This document shows, piece after piece, positions 27,557-35,949 of a stretch of 64,000 bases of DNA. Numbering within the stretch: the stretch's first letter is position 1; every line of letters begins with the position of its first letter. The notes beneath the pieces are model-generated. The model did not search any database. It had not been told where the DNA came from and worked only from the letters and a program-made list of their open reading frames with translations. This DNA is from Verrucomicrobia bacterium LW23 (GTDB lineage Bacteria; Verrucomicrobiota; Verrucomicrobiia; Methylacidiphilales; UBA1321): positions 817,956 to 881,955 of the forward strand of contig QAZA01000045.1 in assembly GCA_003054695.1 (NCBI GenBank). The letters run 5' to 3'. A program made the position numbers and the translations under genes.

Positions 27557-28015
27557 GGGCGGGGACGGCGCAGCGGGCGTTGCACGCGCCGGGGATGGTG
27601 AAGGAGCGGCCGCTGTGGCGCTGATCGCGGAACGCTTTGCCTCCAGCCATGTGGAGGCTATCAGGTAGAACGCCACGATGCCTATCAAGATGACCGCCGC
27701 ACGGGACAGCAGCCGTTTCTCGCCCGCGCGCCTGGCTTCCGCGCTCGTCTGTTTGGGCAGCTTTGCCTGTGCTTCCGCAGCCGCCGCCTCGGGGAACTCG
27801 TAAAAGCGGTATTTGACGGGGACGCCTTCGGACCCGTTGCGGATCGGCGTGTCCCCGTTAAGGATCCCGCGTTTGTGCAGCACCACAAGTTCCCCGTAGT
27901 CCAGCGGACCCAGCAATTCGCCGCGTGCGTTGGTGTAAAAATAGCGCTTCCCCACCCGGCTTGCCAGCGCGTGGGGAGAGGTGGGCGGGGCGGCGGTTGT
28001 GCGGCGGAAGATCAT
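27554..28015 (-). CDS. GYF_2-domain membrane protein
   Basis: The 153-aa protein has an N-terminal GYF_2-like domain (RYFYTNARGELLGPLDYGEL onwards, about residues 22-75), a fold that in many PVC proteins presents a WxxG-GPx type face for peptide binding. A basic linker leads to one transmembrane helix (AAVILIGIVAFYLIASTW, about 107-124) and an Ala/Pro/Ser-rich tail. The ATG at 28015 (MIFRRT) was preferred to a longer frame. The stop lies in the edge of a family C repeat, so the tail may be a recent replacement. Confidence 0.7.
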   Translation of the reverse strand: MIFRRTTAAPPTSPHALASRVGKRYFYTNARGELLGPLDYGELVVLHKRGILNGDTPIRNGSEGVPVKYRFYEFPEAAAAEAQAKLPKQTSAEARRAGEKRLLSRAAVILIGIVAFYLIASTWLEAKRSAISATAAAPSPSPARATPAAPSPP

Positions 28016-28274
28016 AGCGGTACGGTGACCGGACTTGCTCCGGAATGGAGCTGAGGCCGGGCCGGCGTGTCCTCTCCTCACCCCCAATCATAGACAGTCA
28101 GGCCAGGAGCGCAATACAGGACCGCAAATCAATCGCCACGGCAGCCCGTATGCGCAGGGGCGGCAGGCACGAGTATATCCCAGGGGGCGCTATTACGTCC
28201 CTAAAGCACGCAACTCCCTTTCCAGCATGCCCTTTGGTGCGAGGGAGTGAGGCGCGGCGCTGCTTGCATCCCTG

Positions 28275-28283
28275 TGCTATAGT
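28275..28283 (+). promoter_or_regulatory. Extended -10 promoter abutting VOC start
   Basis: TGC followed by TATAGT (28278-28283) is an extended -10 element. Five G residues separate it from the ATG at 28289, so the mRNA would be leaderless. No good -35 is present, as is usual for extended -10 promoters. Confidence 0.45.
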
Positions 28284-28288
28284 GGGGG

Positions 28289-28726
28289 ATGCGTTCGACA
28301 TCCCGACGCCGTTCCCGCATTCTCGATCATATCGATCTTCGCGTGCCGGACCTTGCCGGCACCGCTCCGTTCTACAACACGCTGCTGCCGGAGCTGGGCT
28401 TTTGCCGCGCGGCGGACATCGCCGGCTGGCTGCAGTATTATGCTGAGGCGGAAGGAGATACAACCGCCGACAGCCCCACGTCGTTCTTCGGGGTGGCGCA
28501 GGATGCCCTCCATCGCCCCAACGCCACGCGCATCGCGTTCTGGGCGGAATCCCCGGGCGAGGTGGACCGCCTGGGCACGCTGCTTGCCACCATCGGCGCA
28601 CGTAATATCGAGGGCCCAGCCTGGGAGCACCCCGGCTATTACGCTGTCTTTTTTGAGGACCCCGCCGGCAACCGCCTGGAGATTTGCCACCGCACGGAGA
28701 ACCACGGGCAGGTGCAGCTTAGCTAG
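28289..28726 (+). CDS. VOC (glyoxalase/bleomycin-resistance fold) protein
   Basis: This 145-aa protein has the paired beta-alpha-beta-beta-beta layout of the vicinal oxygen chelate family. ILDHIDLRVPDLAGTAPFYN at the N-terminus gives the first metal ligand (His14) and the C-terminal FFEDPAGNRLEICHR gives the terminal Glu ligand. The basic start MRSTSRRRSR is unusual. The reaction (lyase, dioxygenase or resistance protein) cannot be inferred. It has a second, only distantly similar, VOC relative at 35476-35913. Confidence 0.82.
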   Translation: MRSTSRRRSRILDHIDLRVPDLAGTAPFYNTLLPELGFCRAADIAGWLQYYAEAEGDTTADSPTSFFGVAQDALHRPNATRIAFWAESPGEVDRLGTLLATIGARNIEGPAWEHPGYYAVFFEDPAGNRLEICHRTENHGQVQLS

Positions 28727-28762
28727 CGTGGCATTAACATGAGTGTATTTGCGATATCCTGT

Positions 28763-28781
28763 GAAGCGCCAACGGCGCTTC
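28763..28781. terminator. Perfect hairpin between convergent genes
   Basis: GAAGCGCC-AAC-GGCGCTTC is a perfect 8-bp stem with a 3-nt loop, lying between the converging VOC and TPR genes. There is no U-run, so termination would be inefficient or bidirectional. The same core AAGCGCCAACGGCG recurs at 39826-39839. Confidence 0.45.
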
Positions 28782-28848
28782 AGATTGTGTCATGTCCACA
28801 CGGCCCTCTAGCTGTACGAATTGGTCTAAGTCCCCCCCGTGCCGTTGT

Positions 28849-30903
28849 TTACGCTGCCCACTGCTTCTTGATTGCCTCGTCCAGCCGCTTCTGGATCAGC
28901 TCCAGCTTGGGGGGCAGAAGCTCGCGGAAGAGTTCCGTGGCGCCGCGGATGTGGCCGGCGGCGTGGAGGGCGATGCCGATGAAGCGGCGCGGGTCGGAGC
29001 TTTGCATCTCCAGGGCTCGGATGATGCTGAAATCGACGGGGTCGCGATTGAGCGGGTCCTCGCGCAACAGGGCGGCGGCGGGGCGCACGGCGGCGGCAAG
29101 TTCGGCTTCGGTGGCGTCGGGGCGGGGGAGGGCGGCGAGGCAGGCGTCGCCCCACTCAATGGTGGCGCGGTAGTCGTGAATCGCCTCGGCGTAGCGGCCC
29201 ATCGACTCGAAGCCCATGCCGCGGTTGGCGTAGGCGGCCGGGTTGCGCGGCGCCAGCTCCACGGCATAGGTAAAGTCGGCCATGGCGCCCTCGCGGTTGC
29301 CAGCGGCCACGCGGGCGATGCCGCGGAACGTGTAGGCGTGGGCGCTGTGGGGGGCGCGGCGGATGGCGGAGGAGAGGTCCTCCTCGGCGCGCTCCGGCGC
29401 CTTGCCCTGCATGAGGTAGCTGAGGCCGCGGTTGTAGAGCACTTGCACGGCATGTTGCGTGCTCAGCTCCTCAATCAGCCGCGTGTAGTCGGCAATCGCG
29501 CCGTCAAAATCGCCGGAGGCCATGCGGGCCAGGGCGCGGTGGAGGTAGGCCAGGTCGTGGGCGGGGTCGGCTTCGATGGCCCGCTCTGCCTCGGCGGCGG
29601 CGCCGGCAAAGTCGCCCTGCGCCATCAGGATGGTGCAGCGGTAGGAGTAGGCGGTGTGGTTGCGCGGGTTCATCGCAATCACGCGCGCGCAGGCTTGAAG
29701 GGCGGGCTCCCAGTGGCCCTGCTGCATCTCGCACACGCCCAGGCTGAGCTGGGCGGCCTGGTCGTCCGGCGCAAGTTCCAGCGTGCGAACGAGATCCGCG
29801 CTGGCTGCGGCAAAATCGCGCCGGTGCGTGCGGACGATGGCGCGGTTGTGGTAGGCCTGGGCCAGCTGCGCGGTCAGTACCTCCGGCGCGCTTTCGGGGT
29901 CGTCGCTGGCGACAACTTCGGCATCGGTTACCCGCATGGGCTGTTTGCGAAACGCCTGGCTGATGGTGAAGCGCAGCGAGGTCGACTCGGCCGGCATCGC
30001 CTCCACGGCGTTATCTGCCGGCGTAGCCTGCTTGTTAAAGCTTGCGCCGGGGGAGCCTGCGGCAAGGGCCGGTTGCGGCGTCAGCGTGCCGGCGGGGCTT
30101 GCGGCCGGGGTGGCGGCGGAGGAGTCCTGGCGGGTGGCGGCGGCGCGGGTCTTCTCGATCATCCGCAGCGTGCGGCCGGCGCTGTCGATAAAGCGGGTGT
30201 AGTCGGCGAGCGCTTCGTCGTCGTTGTGCAAGCCCTGGTGGGCCTGGCCGCGCAGCAGGTAGAAGGCGAGCGTGTCCGGGGAGTGCTCGTGCAGCTTTTC
30301 CAGGTCCTGCATGGCGCCTTCGTAATCGCCTTCCTGCAGGCGCAGGGAGGCGCGGAACTGGTAAACTGTGGCGTTGTGGGGCTCCAGCGTCAGCACGCGG
30401 TCGTAGTCGGCGCGCGCGCCCGTAAAGTCTTTTTTCTCCGTGCGCAGCACGGCGCGGAAGCGGTGCGGGTCCACCTCCATGGGGGAGGTTCGCACGGCGG
30501 TGTCCAGATCTCCGAACGCGCCCTGGATGTCGCCGAGAACGGCGCGGGCTACGCCGCGGTAGGTCAGCGCCAGGGTAACCCAGTCGCGCTCGTAGGCGGT
30601 TTTGGGGCGGGGCAGGGCGTCGGGTTTCCAGTTAGACTCGCGGGCGAGCAGCTCGATGCCGCGGTCCAGGTCGGGGATCGCCGCTGCGGCGTCGCCTTTG
30701 GCGGCCAGGGAGGCGCCGCGGCCGATGTAGGACTCCGGGCTGGTGGGATTCATCCGCAGCGCCATGGAGTAGACGGAGATTGCGTCGTCAAAATCTCCCT
30801 GGGTACGCAGCACGTTGCCGCGCGACTCCAGCACCCGCGGCGTTAGCAGCCACAGGGAGGACACTACCATTATTACGATGATAAGAATATAAAGTGCAAC
30901 CAT
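28849..30903 (-). CDS. Large membrane-anchored TPR protein
   Basis: A 684-aa protein with one N-terminal transmembrane helix (VALYILIIVIMVVSSLWLL, residues 2-20) and about a dozen tetratricopeptide repeats, recognisable by the A-x3-G-D-x-x-x-A pattern (RTQGDFDDAISVYSMAL, ARVAAGNREGAMADFTYAV, ARMASGDFDGAIADYTRLI). A proline/threonine-rich unstructured insert at about 245-315 splits the repeats into two blocks. Such proteins act as scaffolds for protein complexes. Whether the repeats face the cytoplasm or periplasm is not decided by sequence. It stands alone, with no operon partner. Confidence 0.85.
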   Translation of the reverse strand: MVALYILIIVIMVVSSLWLLTPRVLESRGNVLRTQGDFDDAISVYSMALRMNPTSPESYIGRGASLAAKGDAAAAIPDLDRGIELLARESNWKPDALPRPKTAYERDWVTLALTYRGVARAVLGDIQGAFGDLDTAVRTSPMEVDPHRFRAVLRTEKKDFTGARADYDRVLTLEPHNATVYQFRASLRLQEGDYEGAMQDLEKLHEHSPDTLAFYLLRGQAHQGLHNDDEALADYTRFIDSAGRTLRMIEKTRAAATRQDSSAATPAASPAGTLTPQPALAAGSPGASFNKQATPADNAVEAMPAESTSLRFTISQAFRKQPMRVTDAEVVASDDPESAPEVLTAQLAQAYHNRAIVRTHRRDFAAASADLVRTLELAPDDQAAQLSLGVCEMQQGHWEPALQACARVIAMNPRNHTAYSYRCTILMAQGDFAGAAAEAERAIEADPAHDLAYLHRALARMASGDFDGAIADYTRLIEELSTQHAVQVLYNRGLSYLMQGKAPERAEEDLSSAIRRAPHSAHAYTFRGIARVAAGNREGAMADFTYAVELAPRNPAAYANRGMGFESMGRYAEAIHDYRATIEWGDACLAALPRPDATEAELAAAVRPAAALLREDPLNRDPVDFSIIRALEMQSSDPRRFIGIALHAAGHIRGATELFRELLPPKLELIQKRLDEAIKKQWAA

Positions 30904-31102
30904 CCAAACTATCTCCAGTCAGTCAATCTCGTAGTCAGCCAGCAAGTGTATAGAAGCGAACGTGTTAGCGTTGCGTTTATGTGGATCTTCCGCCGGGGCG
31001 GTCGGAAAATCAGGTGCGGCATTGCAAGCAGGTCTCACGCCATTCGGCAACGCCATCCTCCTGTTTTCGCGATTTTGCGAATGCGGCAGCCGCCGCGCAG
31101 CC

Positions 31103-32902
31103 TTACGGCGGCGCGGGTGTGGCCGAAGGCGCGGGCGGCGGCGTGTTTTCGCGCAACGTGCCGTCGGGCTGCAGATGCCACAGCCACATCTCCTCAAAGG
31201 GACCGACGGAGGCTTTGCCGAAAACGCGCACCTGCAGGGTGCGGTCGTCCTTCCAGCTGTCGGCCGCCACGGTAATGCGCTCGATTTTGCCTAAGCGCCG
31301 GAGCCGGGTGTGCATGGCGCGGCTTAGCGCAAGGTGGTCCGGCTTATGGAGATACGCGGGCACTTCCGTCGGCAGCACGGGGGCGGGGGGGGCTTCCTCT
31401 TCCTGGCCTTTGCCCTTGGCTTTGGCTTTGGCCGCGGCGGCGGCTTTGGCCTTGGCGGAGCCCTTTGCACCGGGCTTCTCGGTCTCCTGCGGAAAGAGGG
31501 TGGCGACGGGCACGAAGCTGACGGCGTAGACGCAATCGCCCTGCGTTGTCGAGAAGTCGTTGATAGCGGCCACCTTGCCGCTGGGGGACCACAGCACGGC
31601 CAGGGCACGCCACCGGCCGTTCCACATCAGCCCGATGCGGCTGGTGCGGCGCGATACGATCTCCACGCGATGCCGCATAATGCCGCCGGCGTCCTTGCCC
31701 AGCTCGCGCCGTTGAATCACCCACTGTTTGTCGGGCGATTCGCTGACGCCTTCCACGCGTGCGGCGGCCAGCGTTGCGGTGTCCATGGCGTCGCCGCCGG
31801 GGCGGGGGGCGGAGGCCGCGGTCGTCATGCCTGGCAAAGGCGCGGCGGTTTGCGCCGCCAGGGGCGACGCGCTTGCGACAAACTGCGCCAGCATGGCCAG
31901 GCCTGTGCCGATGCAGCCCAGCCGCGGCGGAAAGCGGCGCCGCGTGCGCAGGCGCGCGGAGCTGCCGGAGGCGCCGGGCTCCTCCACGGCGGGCGGCTCG
32001 GCCTCCAGCGGTGCCAGTTGGGCGGGCACGGGGGTGGGATCGCCCATCGGGCTGAGCTCAAATGCGTTGGGCAGCCCCTCGCGAAAGGTGGGGTAGCGCG
32101 GTGCCCAGCCGGTGGCGCGCAGCGCTCGGTTTGAGACACATTTGTTGGTGAGCCCGCGCTTGCGGTCCGTACGCACCGGGCCGTAAGGCGGCAGCGGCCG
32201 GTTGAAGAAGCGCGCGCACCAGGTGTAAAACGTGATGGCGTCGACCGGCTCGTCGTCCACGCCATTAAAAATGCCGCACGGGCACTCAATCTCCAGCAGG
32301 CGCCGGATGGCGGAGGCCGCGTCGTCGCGGTGAATCTGGTTGATGACGCGGCGGCCGTCGCCTTCCAGCACCGCCTCGCCGTTCAGGTATTTCTGCGCCA
32401 GCGCGCTGCGGCCGGGGCCGTAAATGCCGGCCAGGCGTAGCACGGAGCCGCCGGCGCCCAGCGCCATGGCCTCCGCCTTGCGCAAAATGCGGCCCGTCTC
32501 CACGGTTGGCTCCGCGCGGGAGGTCTCGTCGACCCACTCGCCCGACGTTTGGGCGTACACGGAGGTGGAGGACACAAACACCAGGGGCGCGCCGCGGCCG
32601 TGGACGATGGCCTGGTACAGGCCCCAGTAATAGACCAGGCGGTAGCCCTCCGGCCCGCCTCGCTCCGAGGAGGCGCAGTGCACCATGGCGCGGAACTGCT
32701 GGTCGGCCAGCTTTTCCCACGCGGCGGGCTCCGCAATATTGCCGTGGATGGCGGGGATCTTTTCCGCTTCCAGCTCGGCCACACTGTCCGCACTGCGCAC
32801 CCAGCCCAGCACGGGGATTCCGCGCTCCTGCAACTGCCGCGCCAGCGTGCGTCCCACGTACCCGCACCCGAGAATCAGCACCGGAAGATCGCACCCTGTC
32901 AT
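31103..32902 (-). CDS. NAD-dependent epimerase fused to an exported-type domain
   Basis: Residues 1-290 are an NAD(P)-binding sugar epimerase-like domain (YeeZ type): LILGCGYVGRTLARQL dinucleotide motif, SSTSVY and the FNGVDD stretch. A Pro/Glu linker follows, then RLRTRRRFPPRLG plus a hydrophobic core and ASPLAAQ, which together look exactly like a signal peptide, at about 318-352. The remaining 245 residues are an unknown domain with a Lys/Ala-rich insert (AKAKAAAAAKAKAKGKG). A single continuous frame covers all. Either this is a real fusion spanning the membrane or two genes lost their separating stop. Length 599 aa. Confidence 0.75.
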   Translation of the reverse strand: MTGCDLPVLILGCGYVGRTLARQLQERGIPVLGWVRSADSVAELEAEKIPAIHGNIAEPAAWEKLADQQFRAMVHCASSERGGPEGYRLVYYWGLYQAIVHGRGAPLVFVSSTSVYAQTSGEWVDETSRAEPTVETGRILRKAEAMALGAGGSVLRLAGIYGPGRSALAQKYLNGEAVLEGDGRRVINQIHRDDAASAIRRLLEIECPCGIFNGVDDEPVDAITFYTWCARFFNRPLPPYGPVRTDRKRGLTNKCVSNRALRATGWAPRYPTFREGLPNAFELSPMGDPTPVPAQLAPLEAEPPAVEEPGASGSSARLRTRRRFPPRLGCIGTGLAMLAQFVASASPLAAQTAAPLPGMTTAASAPRPGGDAMDTATLAAARVEGVSESPDKQWVIQRRELGKDAGGIMRHRVEIVSRRTSRIGLMWNGRWRALAVLWSPSGKVAAINDFSTTQGDCVYAVSFVPVATLFPQETEKPGAKGSAKAKAAAAAKAKAKGKGQEEEAPPAPVLPTEVPAYLHKPDHLALSRAMHTRLRRLGKIERITVAADSWKDDRTLQVRVFGKASVGPFEEMWLWHLQPDGTLRENTPPPAPSATPAPP

Positions 32903-33231
32903 AGCGAAGTTTGCCCTTTCATGTGCGGTGCGCGGGTGTGGAGATGCGGTTGTCGAACCGAGCCCCCTGTGGGCCGGCCAAGCCGTGGTGCGTGGATAAT
33001 GGGTTCAGGCGTATAGAATGGAATAATACGAGAACCCATAATCTACGATAAAAATCGGATCGCGCAGCCCAAATCGTGCACGTTACGGCGCAAGCTTTTG
33101 AGCGGCAACGTGTTAAAATCGCAAAAGCTGCGACATTACGCCCGATAACAGGCGCTGCCTCCAACCATTTTGCACAGTTAGCTGGCCTTGTGGCGGTGCC
33201 GATTTTGGGATGCAGGCTGGGCGAATTGGCC
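32903..33231 (-). other. Promoter-bearing intergenic region
   Basis: No gene is visible in these 329 bp. On the minus strand TTATCG (33051-33046), 17 bp and TATTAT (33028-33023) form a good promoter for the epimerase fusion gene, giving a leader of about 115 nt. AGCTTTTG and CAAAAGCT near 33091-33130 form a small inverted repeat. Confidence 0.45.
33023..33051 (-). promoter_or_regulatory. Promoter of the epimerase fusion gene
   Basis: -35 TTATCG and -10 TATTAT with an optimal 17-bp spacer, reading towards the ATG at 32902. Confidence 0.45.
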
Positions 33232-33612
33232 TTACTCAAACAGCGCCTCGCGGGCGGCGGCCACACTTTCGTACTTCAGGATAAGGCCGGCCAGGCCGGA
33301 GACCTCGACAAGTTCGCGCAGGGGATCGGCGGCGCCGCACAGGGCCAGCTTCCGGCCGGTTTTGCGCAGATCCCGGGCAATCTGCGCCAGCACACGCAGG
33401 CCGCTGCTGTTGAGATACTCCAGCCGCGCGGCATCGATGAGGACGTGGCGGGGCGCTGTAACGTCCAGCTGTACCTGCTTTTGGAGAAAGCGCTGGGCCT
33501 CCGCGCTGGTGTGGGAGTTGAGAACGCCCTCCGCAACGACAACGGCGCTCGCGGCGTTGGCAATCTCGCAACCGGTGCTGTCGGGCGGGGGAATGTAGAT
33601 CTTGAAGTGCAT
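33232..33612 (-). CDS. STAS-domain anti-sigma factor antagonist
   Basis: This is a 126-aa STAS protein of the SpoIIAA/RsbV type. In partner switching it is phosphorylated on Ser by a HATPase kinase and, when unphosphorylated, sequesters that kinase. The phosphorylation motif is LEYLNSSGLRVL (Ser69 or Ser70), preceded by HVLIDAARL and followed by KTGRKLALCGAADPLREL. The start at 33612 (MHFKIYIP) fits the domain boundary. It follows the kinase gene (33672-34166) by 59 bp on the same strand. Confidence 0.9.
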   Translation of the reverse strand: MHFKIYIPPPDSTGCEIANAASAVVVAEGVLNSHTSAEAQRFLQKQVQLDVTAPRHVLIDAARLEYLNSSGLRVLAQIARDLRKTGRKLALCGAADPLRELVEVSGLAGLILKYESVAAAREALFE

Positions 33613-33671
33613 GGCCGGGAGGTGGAGGGAAGTTAACGGACGGGACGAACGGCTGCCGGCCGGGGGGGAAA

Positions 33672-34166
33672 TCATGGCTCATCGTTGTCGTCCCCGTCGC
33701 CGGGTACCTCAGCCGACCCGCTGGGGACGGCGACGCCGGCCGACGGCCCCCGCAGGACGCGGTGCAGGTGCACCAGGTTGTGGCCCTCGGTAAAGCGGTA
33801 GGCAACGGTGTCCATCATCTTTTTGCACAAGTGGATGCCCAGGCCGCCAATGGGCCGGTCCTCCACGCTGAGGGTGGTATCCACCTCCTTGCGCGAGAAG
33901 GGATCGAACGGGGGCGCCTGGTCGTCGAGGGTGGCGCACACCGTGCCGTCGTGCACGGACATGGTCACCACGATGGGCAGCTCGCTGTCCCCCTTGTAGC
34001 CGTAGTTGATGACGTTGGTGACGAGCTCCTCCAGCGACAGCGTAAAGGCAAAAATGTCCTTGTGCGAAAGACCGTGCGCCTCCCCGAACTCGGCGATGAA
34101 CTCGCTCAGGCGTTCGATCTCCGCAAGGTCGCTGCGGAGAGTGATGGTGGCTTTCGGCTCGGACAT
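33672..34166 (-). CDS. HATPase_c_2 serine kinase of a partner-switching module
   Basis: A 164-aa GHKL kinase, paralogue of the 21235-21690 product. N-box SLEELVTNVINYGY (Asn51), G1-box DDQAPPFDP, G2-box PIGGLGIHLCKKM. The order kinase then STAS protein on one strand is the classic partner-switching pair, in which the kinase holds a sigma factor or another target until the STAS protein is dephosphorylated. Its acidic C-terminal tail (GDGDDNDEP) is not part of the fold. No phosphatase (PP2C) or sigma gene is in view. Confidence 0.9.
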   Translation of the reverse strand: MSEPKATITLRSDLAEIERLSEFIAEFGEAHGLSHKDIFAFTLSLEELVTNVINYGYKGDSELPIVVTMSVHDGTVCATLDDQAPPFDPFSRKEVDTTLSVEDRPIGGLGIHLCKKMMDTVAYRFTEGHNLVHLHRVLRGPSAGVAVPSGSAEVPGDGDDNDEP

Positions 34167-34295
34167 GGCGCGTCGGGGGAAAGGGGAAGGTGCGAGCAGT
34201 CAGGCAATGTCGTGAGGCGGGGCGGGGCAGGGGGATTGCAGGGGAGGCAGACTGGCGGGGTGCGGCATCGCCCGCGCGGCGGTCTCGGGAGGAGG

Positions 34296-34946
34296 TCAGA
34301 CACGCAGGGGCTGGAAGTAGACGGCCATGCGCTTCTCAAAGTCGAAGTGGAGCGCGCGGTGGCCCTCCATGTCCTTCAGCACCCACTCGGGGGAGACATC
34401 CTTGAACGGCCTCTCCAGGTTCAGGATGATCGTCTTGGCGCGGGCGGTATCCGCCGCCTCAAACATGGAGACGATGGGGTATGGAAGCTCCCCGTTGGCG
34501 TTGTTGTCGTCCACCTCAATCCACTCGCTGTCGGCCATTTGCGTGGCGGAATCCAGCGCGTAGTCGCGTATACAGTGCAGCAGCCATACCCGGTCCAGCC
34601 GGTAGAACCAGCGGGGCGCCTCAATCAGCGATCCGAACTTGCGGCGTTTGTCCAGCAGCTTGGCCAGGTGGGCGTCGCGGGCGCTTTTGCCCAGAAAATT
34701 CCAGCTCCACTTGCCGGCCTTCACGTCCTCGATCTGCTTTTCCAGATCCACAAAGGCGCGCAGCTTGTCGATATCCGCCAGAAGCCGCTTGCACTGGGGC
34801 ACGGCCATCCCGTCCTTCACGCGGTCGACCTCGTTGGGGACGTTGAGTTTCTCCGCAATGCGCTCCGGCGAGTCGCTCAGCGCGAAAATCTCACTTACGC
34901 GGGATATGGCGGTCTCCGGGTCGAATGCGGCGGTGAGCAGATGCAT
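34296..34946 (-). CDS. Hypothetical protein (216 aa) upstream of the partner-switching pair
   Basis: I do not recognise this protein. It is soluble, charged and mainly helical in its first 130 residues (LEKQIEDVKAGKWSWNFLGK), with a beta-rich second half (GELPYPIVSMFEAADTARAK) and no signal peptide. An in-frame extension to 35084 includes repeat-derived sequence and was rejected; the ATG at 34946 fits. It lies 129 bp upstream of the kinase on the same strand, so it may share regulation, but no role in signalling can be claimed. Confidence 0.55.
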   Translation of the reverse strand: MHLLTAAFDPETAISRVSEIFALSDSPERIAEKLNVPNEVDRVKDGMAVPQCKRLLADIDKLRAFVDLEKQIEDVKAGKWSWNFLGKSARDAHLAKLLDKRRKFGSLIEAPRWFYRLDRVWLLHCIRDYALDSATQMADSEWIEVDDNNANGELPYPIVSMFEAADTARAKTIILNLERPFKDVSPEWVLKDMEGHRALHFDFEKRMAVYFQPLRV

Positions 34947-35147
34947 GGCTTGCGTAGTATGCGGGATACGTGCGGTGCATGTAAAGCGCGAGAACAGAGG
35001 CGCATCGATTTCTTGGGACAAGTGACCCGCGCTGCCTCGCGGGAATTCGGGAGAGTATTTAACCACAAATAGCACGAATGACACGAACAGGCGGTGGGGA
35101 GGAATGGGGGAGAGGAGGCGGCAGGTTGGGGAGCTGTATCCCCCTCC

Positions 35148-35228
35148 CCTCCGTGCTATCCGTGGTTAAGTATCCCTGTGGAAGGGGACGAATGAATGAA
35201 CCACGGATCACACGGATTGCACGGAGAT
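35148..35228. repeat. ACCACGGA-type heptamer repeat (family E), inverted pair
   Basis: CCGTGCTATCCGTGGTT (35151-35167) faces AACCACGGATCACACGGATT (from 35199) continuing to GCACGGA, forming a degenerate inverted repeat whose unit is close to CACGGAT. A further diverged unit, AACCACAAATAGCACGAATG, is at about 35061-35080. Confidence 0.75.
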
Positions 35229-35280
35229 GGGTCGCTCCTGCGAAGTTTTCGTCCCTATGCTAAGTCCTTGTTTCCATTCC

Positions 35281-35414
35281 ATCCCCCTTCGCGTTGTTTG
35301 CGTCCTCTGCGTGAAATCGCATTGATGCTTAGGACCAGGGTTCCAGGCCGTCCCATGCGTATGGGCCGTTTCGCGCAAAGGGCGCTAAGGACGCAAAGAA
35401 CGCAAAGGGGGGGG
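35281..35414. repeat. CGCAAAG-type heptamer repeat (family D), inverted pair
   Basis: The left arm (35281-35316, CCCCCTTCGCGTTGTTTGCG...) pairs imperfectly with the right arm (35369-35414), which reads GGACGCAAAGAACGCAAAGG in part. Together with family E just before it, this fills the 529-bp gap between 34946 and 35476; no gene is seen in it. Confidence 0.75.
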
Positions 35415-35475
35415 AACGGATCATATGAGACAATGGCAGGCAGGAGGGCGCATTCTACTTCCCGGCTTTTGCGTG

Positions 35476-35913
35476 CTAACCCTCCGCCCGCACGCTCTCC
35501 CGCACGCCATCGCCGGGGTAGGTGGTAAGCTCCAGGTTGTAGTCGTCGGGATCGCGGAAGTAGATGGAGCGGGAGATGCCGTGGTCCATCTCGCGGAAGG
35601 GGATGCCGCGCTCGGCGAAGGCGCGCTTGAACTCGGCATAGGCGGGGCCGGAAACGCGGAACGCCTGGTGGACGCGGTCCGGGATGCCGCGGGAGGTCCA
35701 CGTTTCGCCCTCGCGGCGGCGGAACAGGGCAATGATGGCCTCTCCCCGCCCGACAAAGCGGCCGCTGCGCGACCACCACTCCTTAACCAGCACGGGGCGG
35801 AAGCCCAGGACATCGCGGTACCACGCCTCGGAGCGGTCCAGATCCTCCACGTACAGGGCAATGTGGTCGTGGCGAAAGATATCGGATTCGGGGGCGTCAG
35901 CGGTATCGCTCAT
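35476..35913 (-). CDS. VOC-family (glyoxalase-like) protein
   Basis: A 145-aa vicinal oxygen chelate protein. DHIALYVEDLDRSEAWYRDV carries the first metal-ligand His, a second His lies in VHQAFRVSG, and the C-terminal YFRDPDDYNLELTT gives the Glu ligand, matching the metal site of catechol-dioxygenase- or lactoylglutathione-lyase-like members. The ATG at 35913 was chosen because a -10 hexamer ends six nt before it. Substrate unknown. Confidence 0.83.
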   Translation of the reverse strand: MSDTADAPESDIFRHDHIALYVEDLDRSEAWYRDVLGFRPVLVKEWWSRSGRFVGRGEAIIALFRRREGETWTSRGIPDRVHQAFRVSGPAYAEFKRAFAERGIPFREMDHGISRSIYFRDPDDYNLELTTYPGDGVRESVRAEG

Positions 35914-35919
35914 GCCATC

Positions 35920-35949
35920 AGTATAGCCGGCCAATCATCGCCACGCCAA
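35920..35949 (-). promoter_or_regulatory. Promoter abutting the VOC start codon
   Basis: On the minus strand TTGGCG (35949-35944), 18 bp and TATACT (35925-35920) end 6 nt before the ATG at 35913, predicting a leaderless mRNA. Confidence 0.5.
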
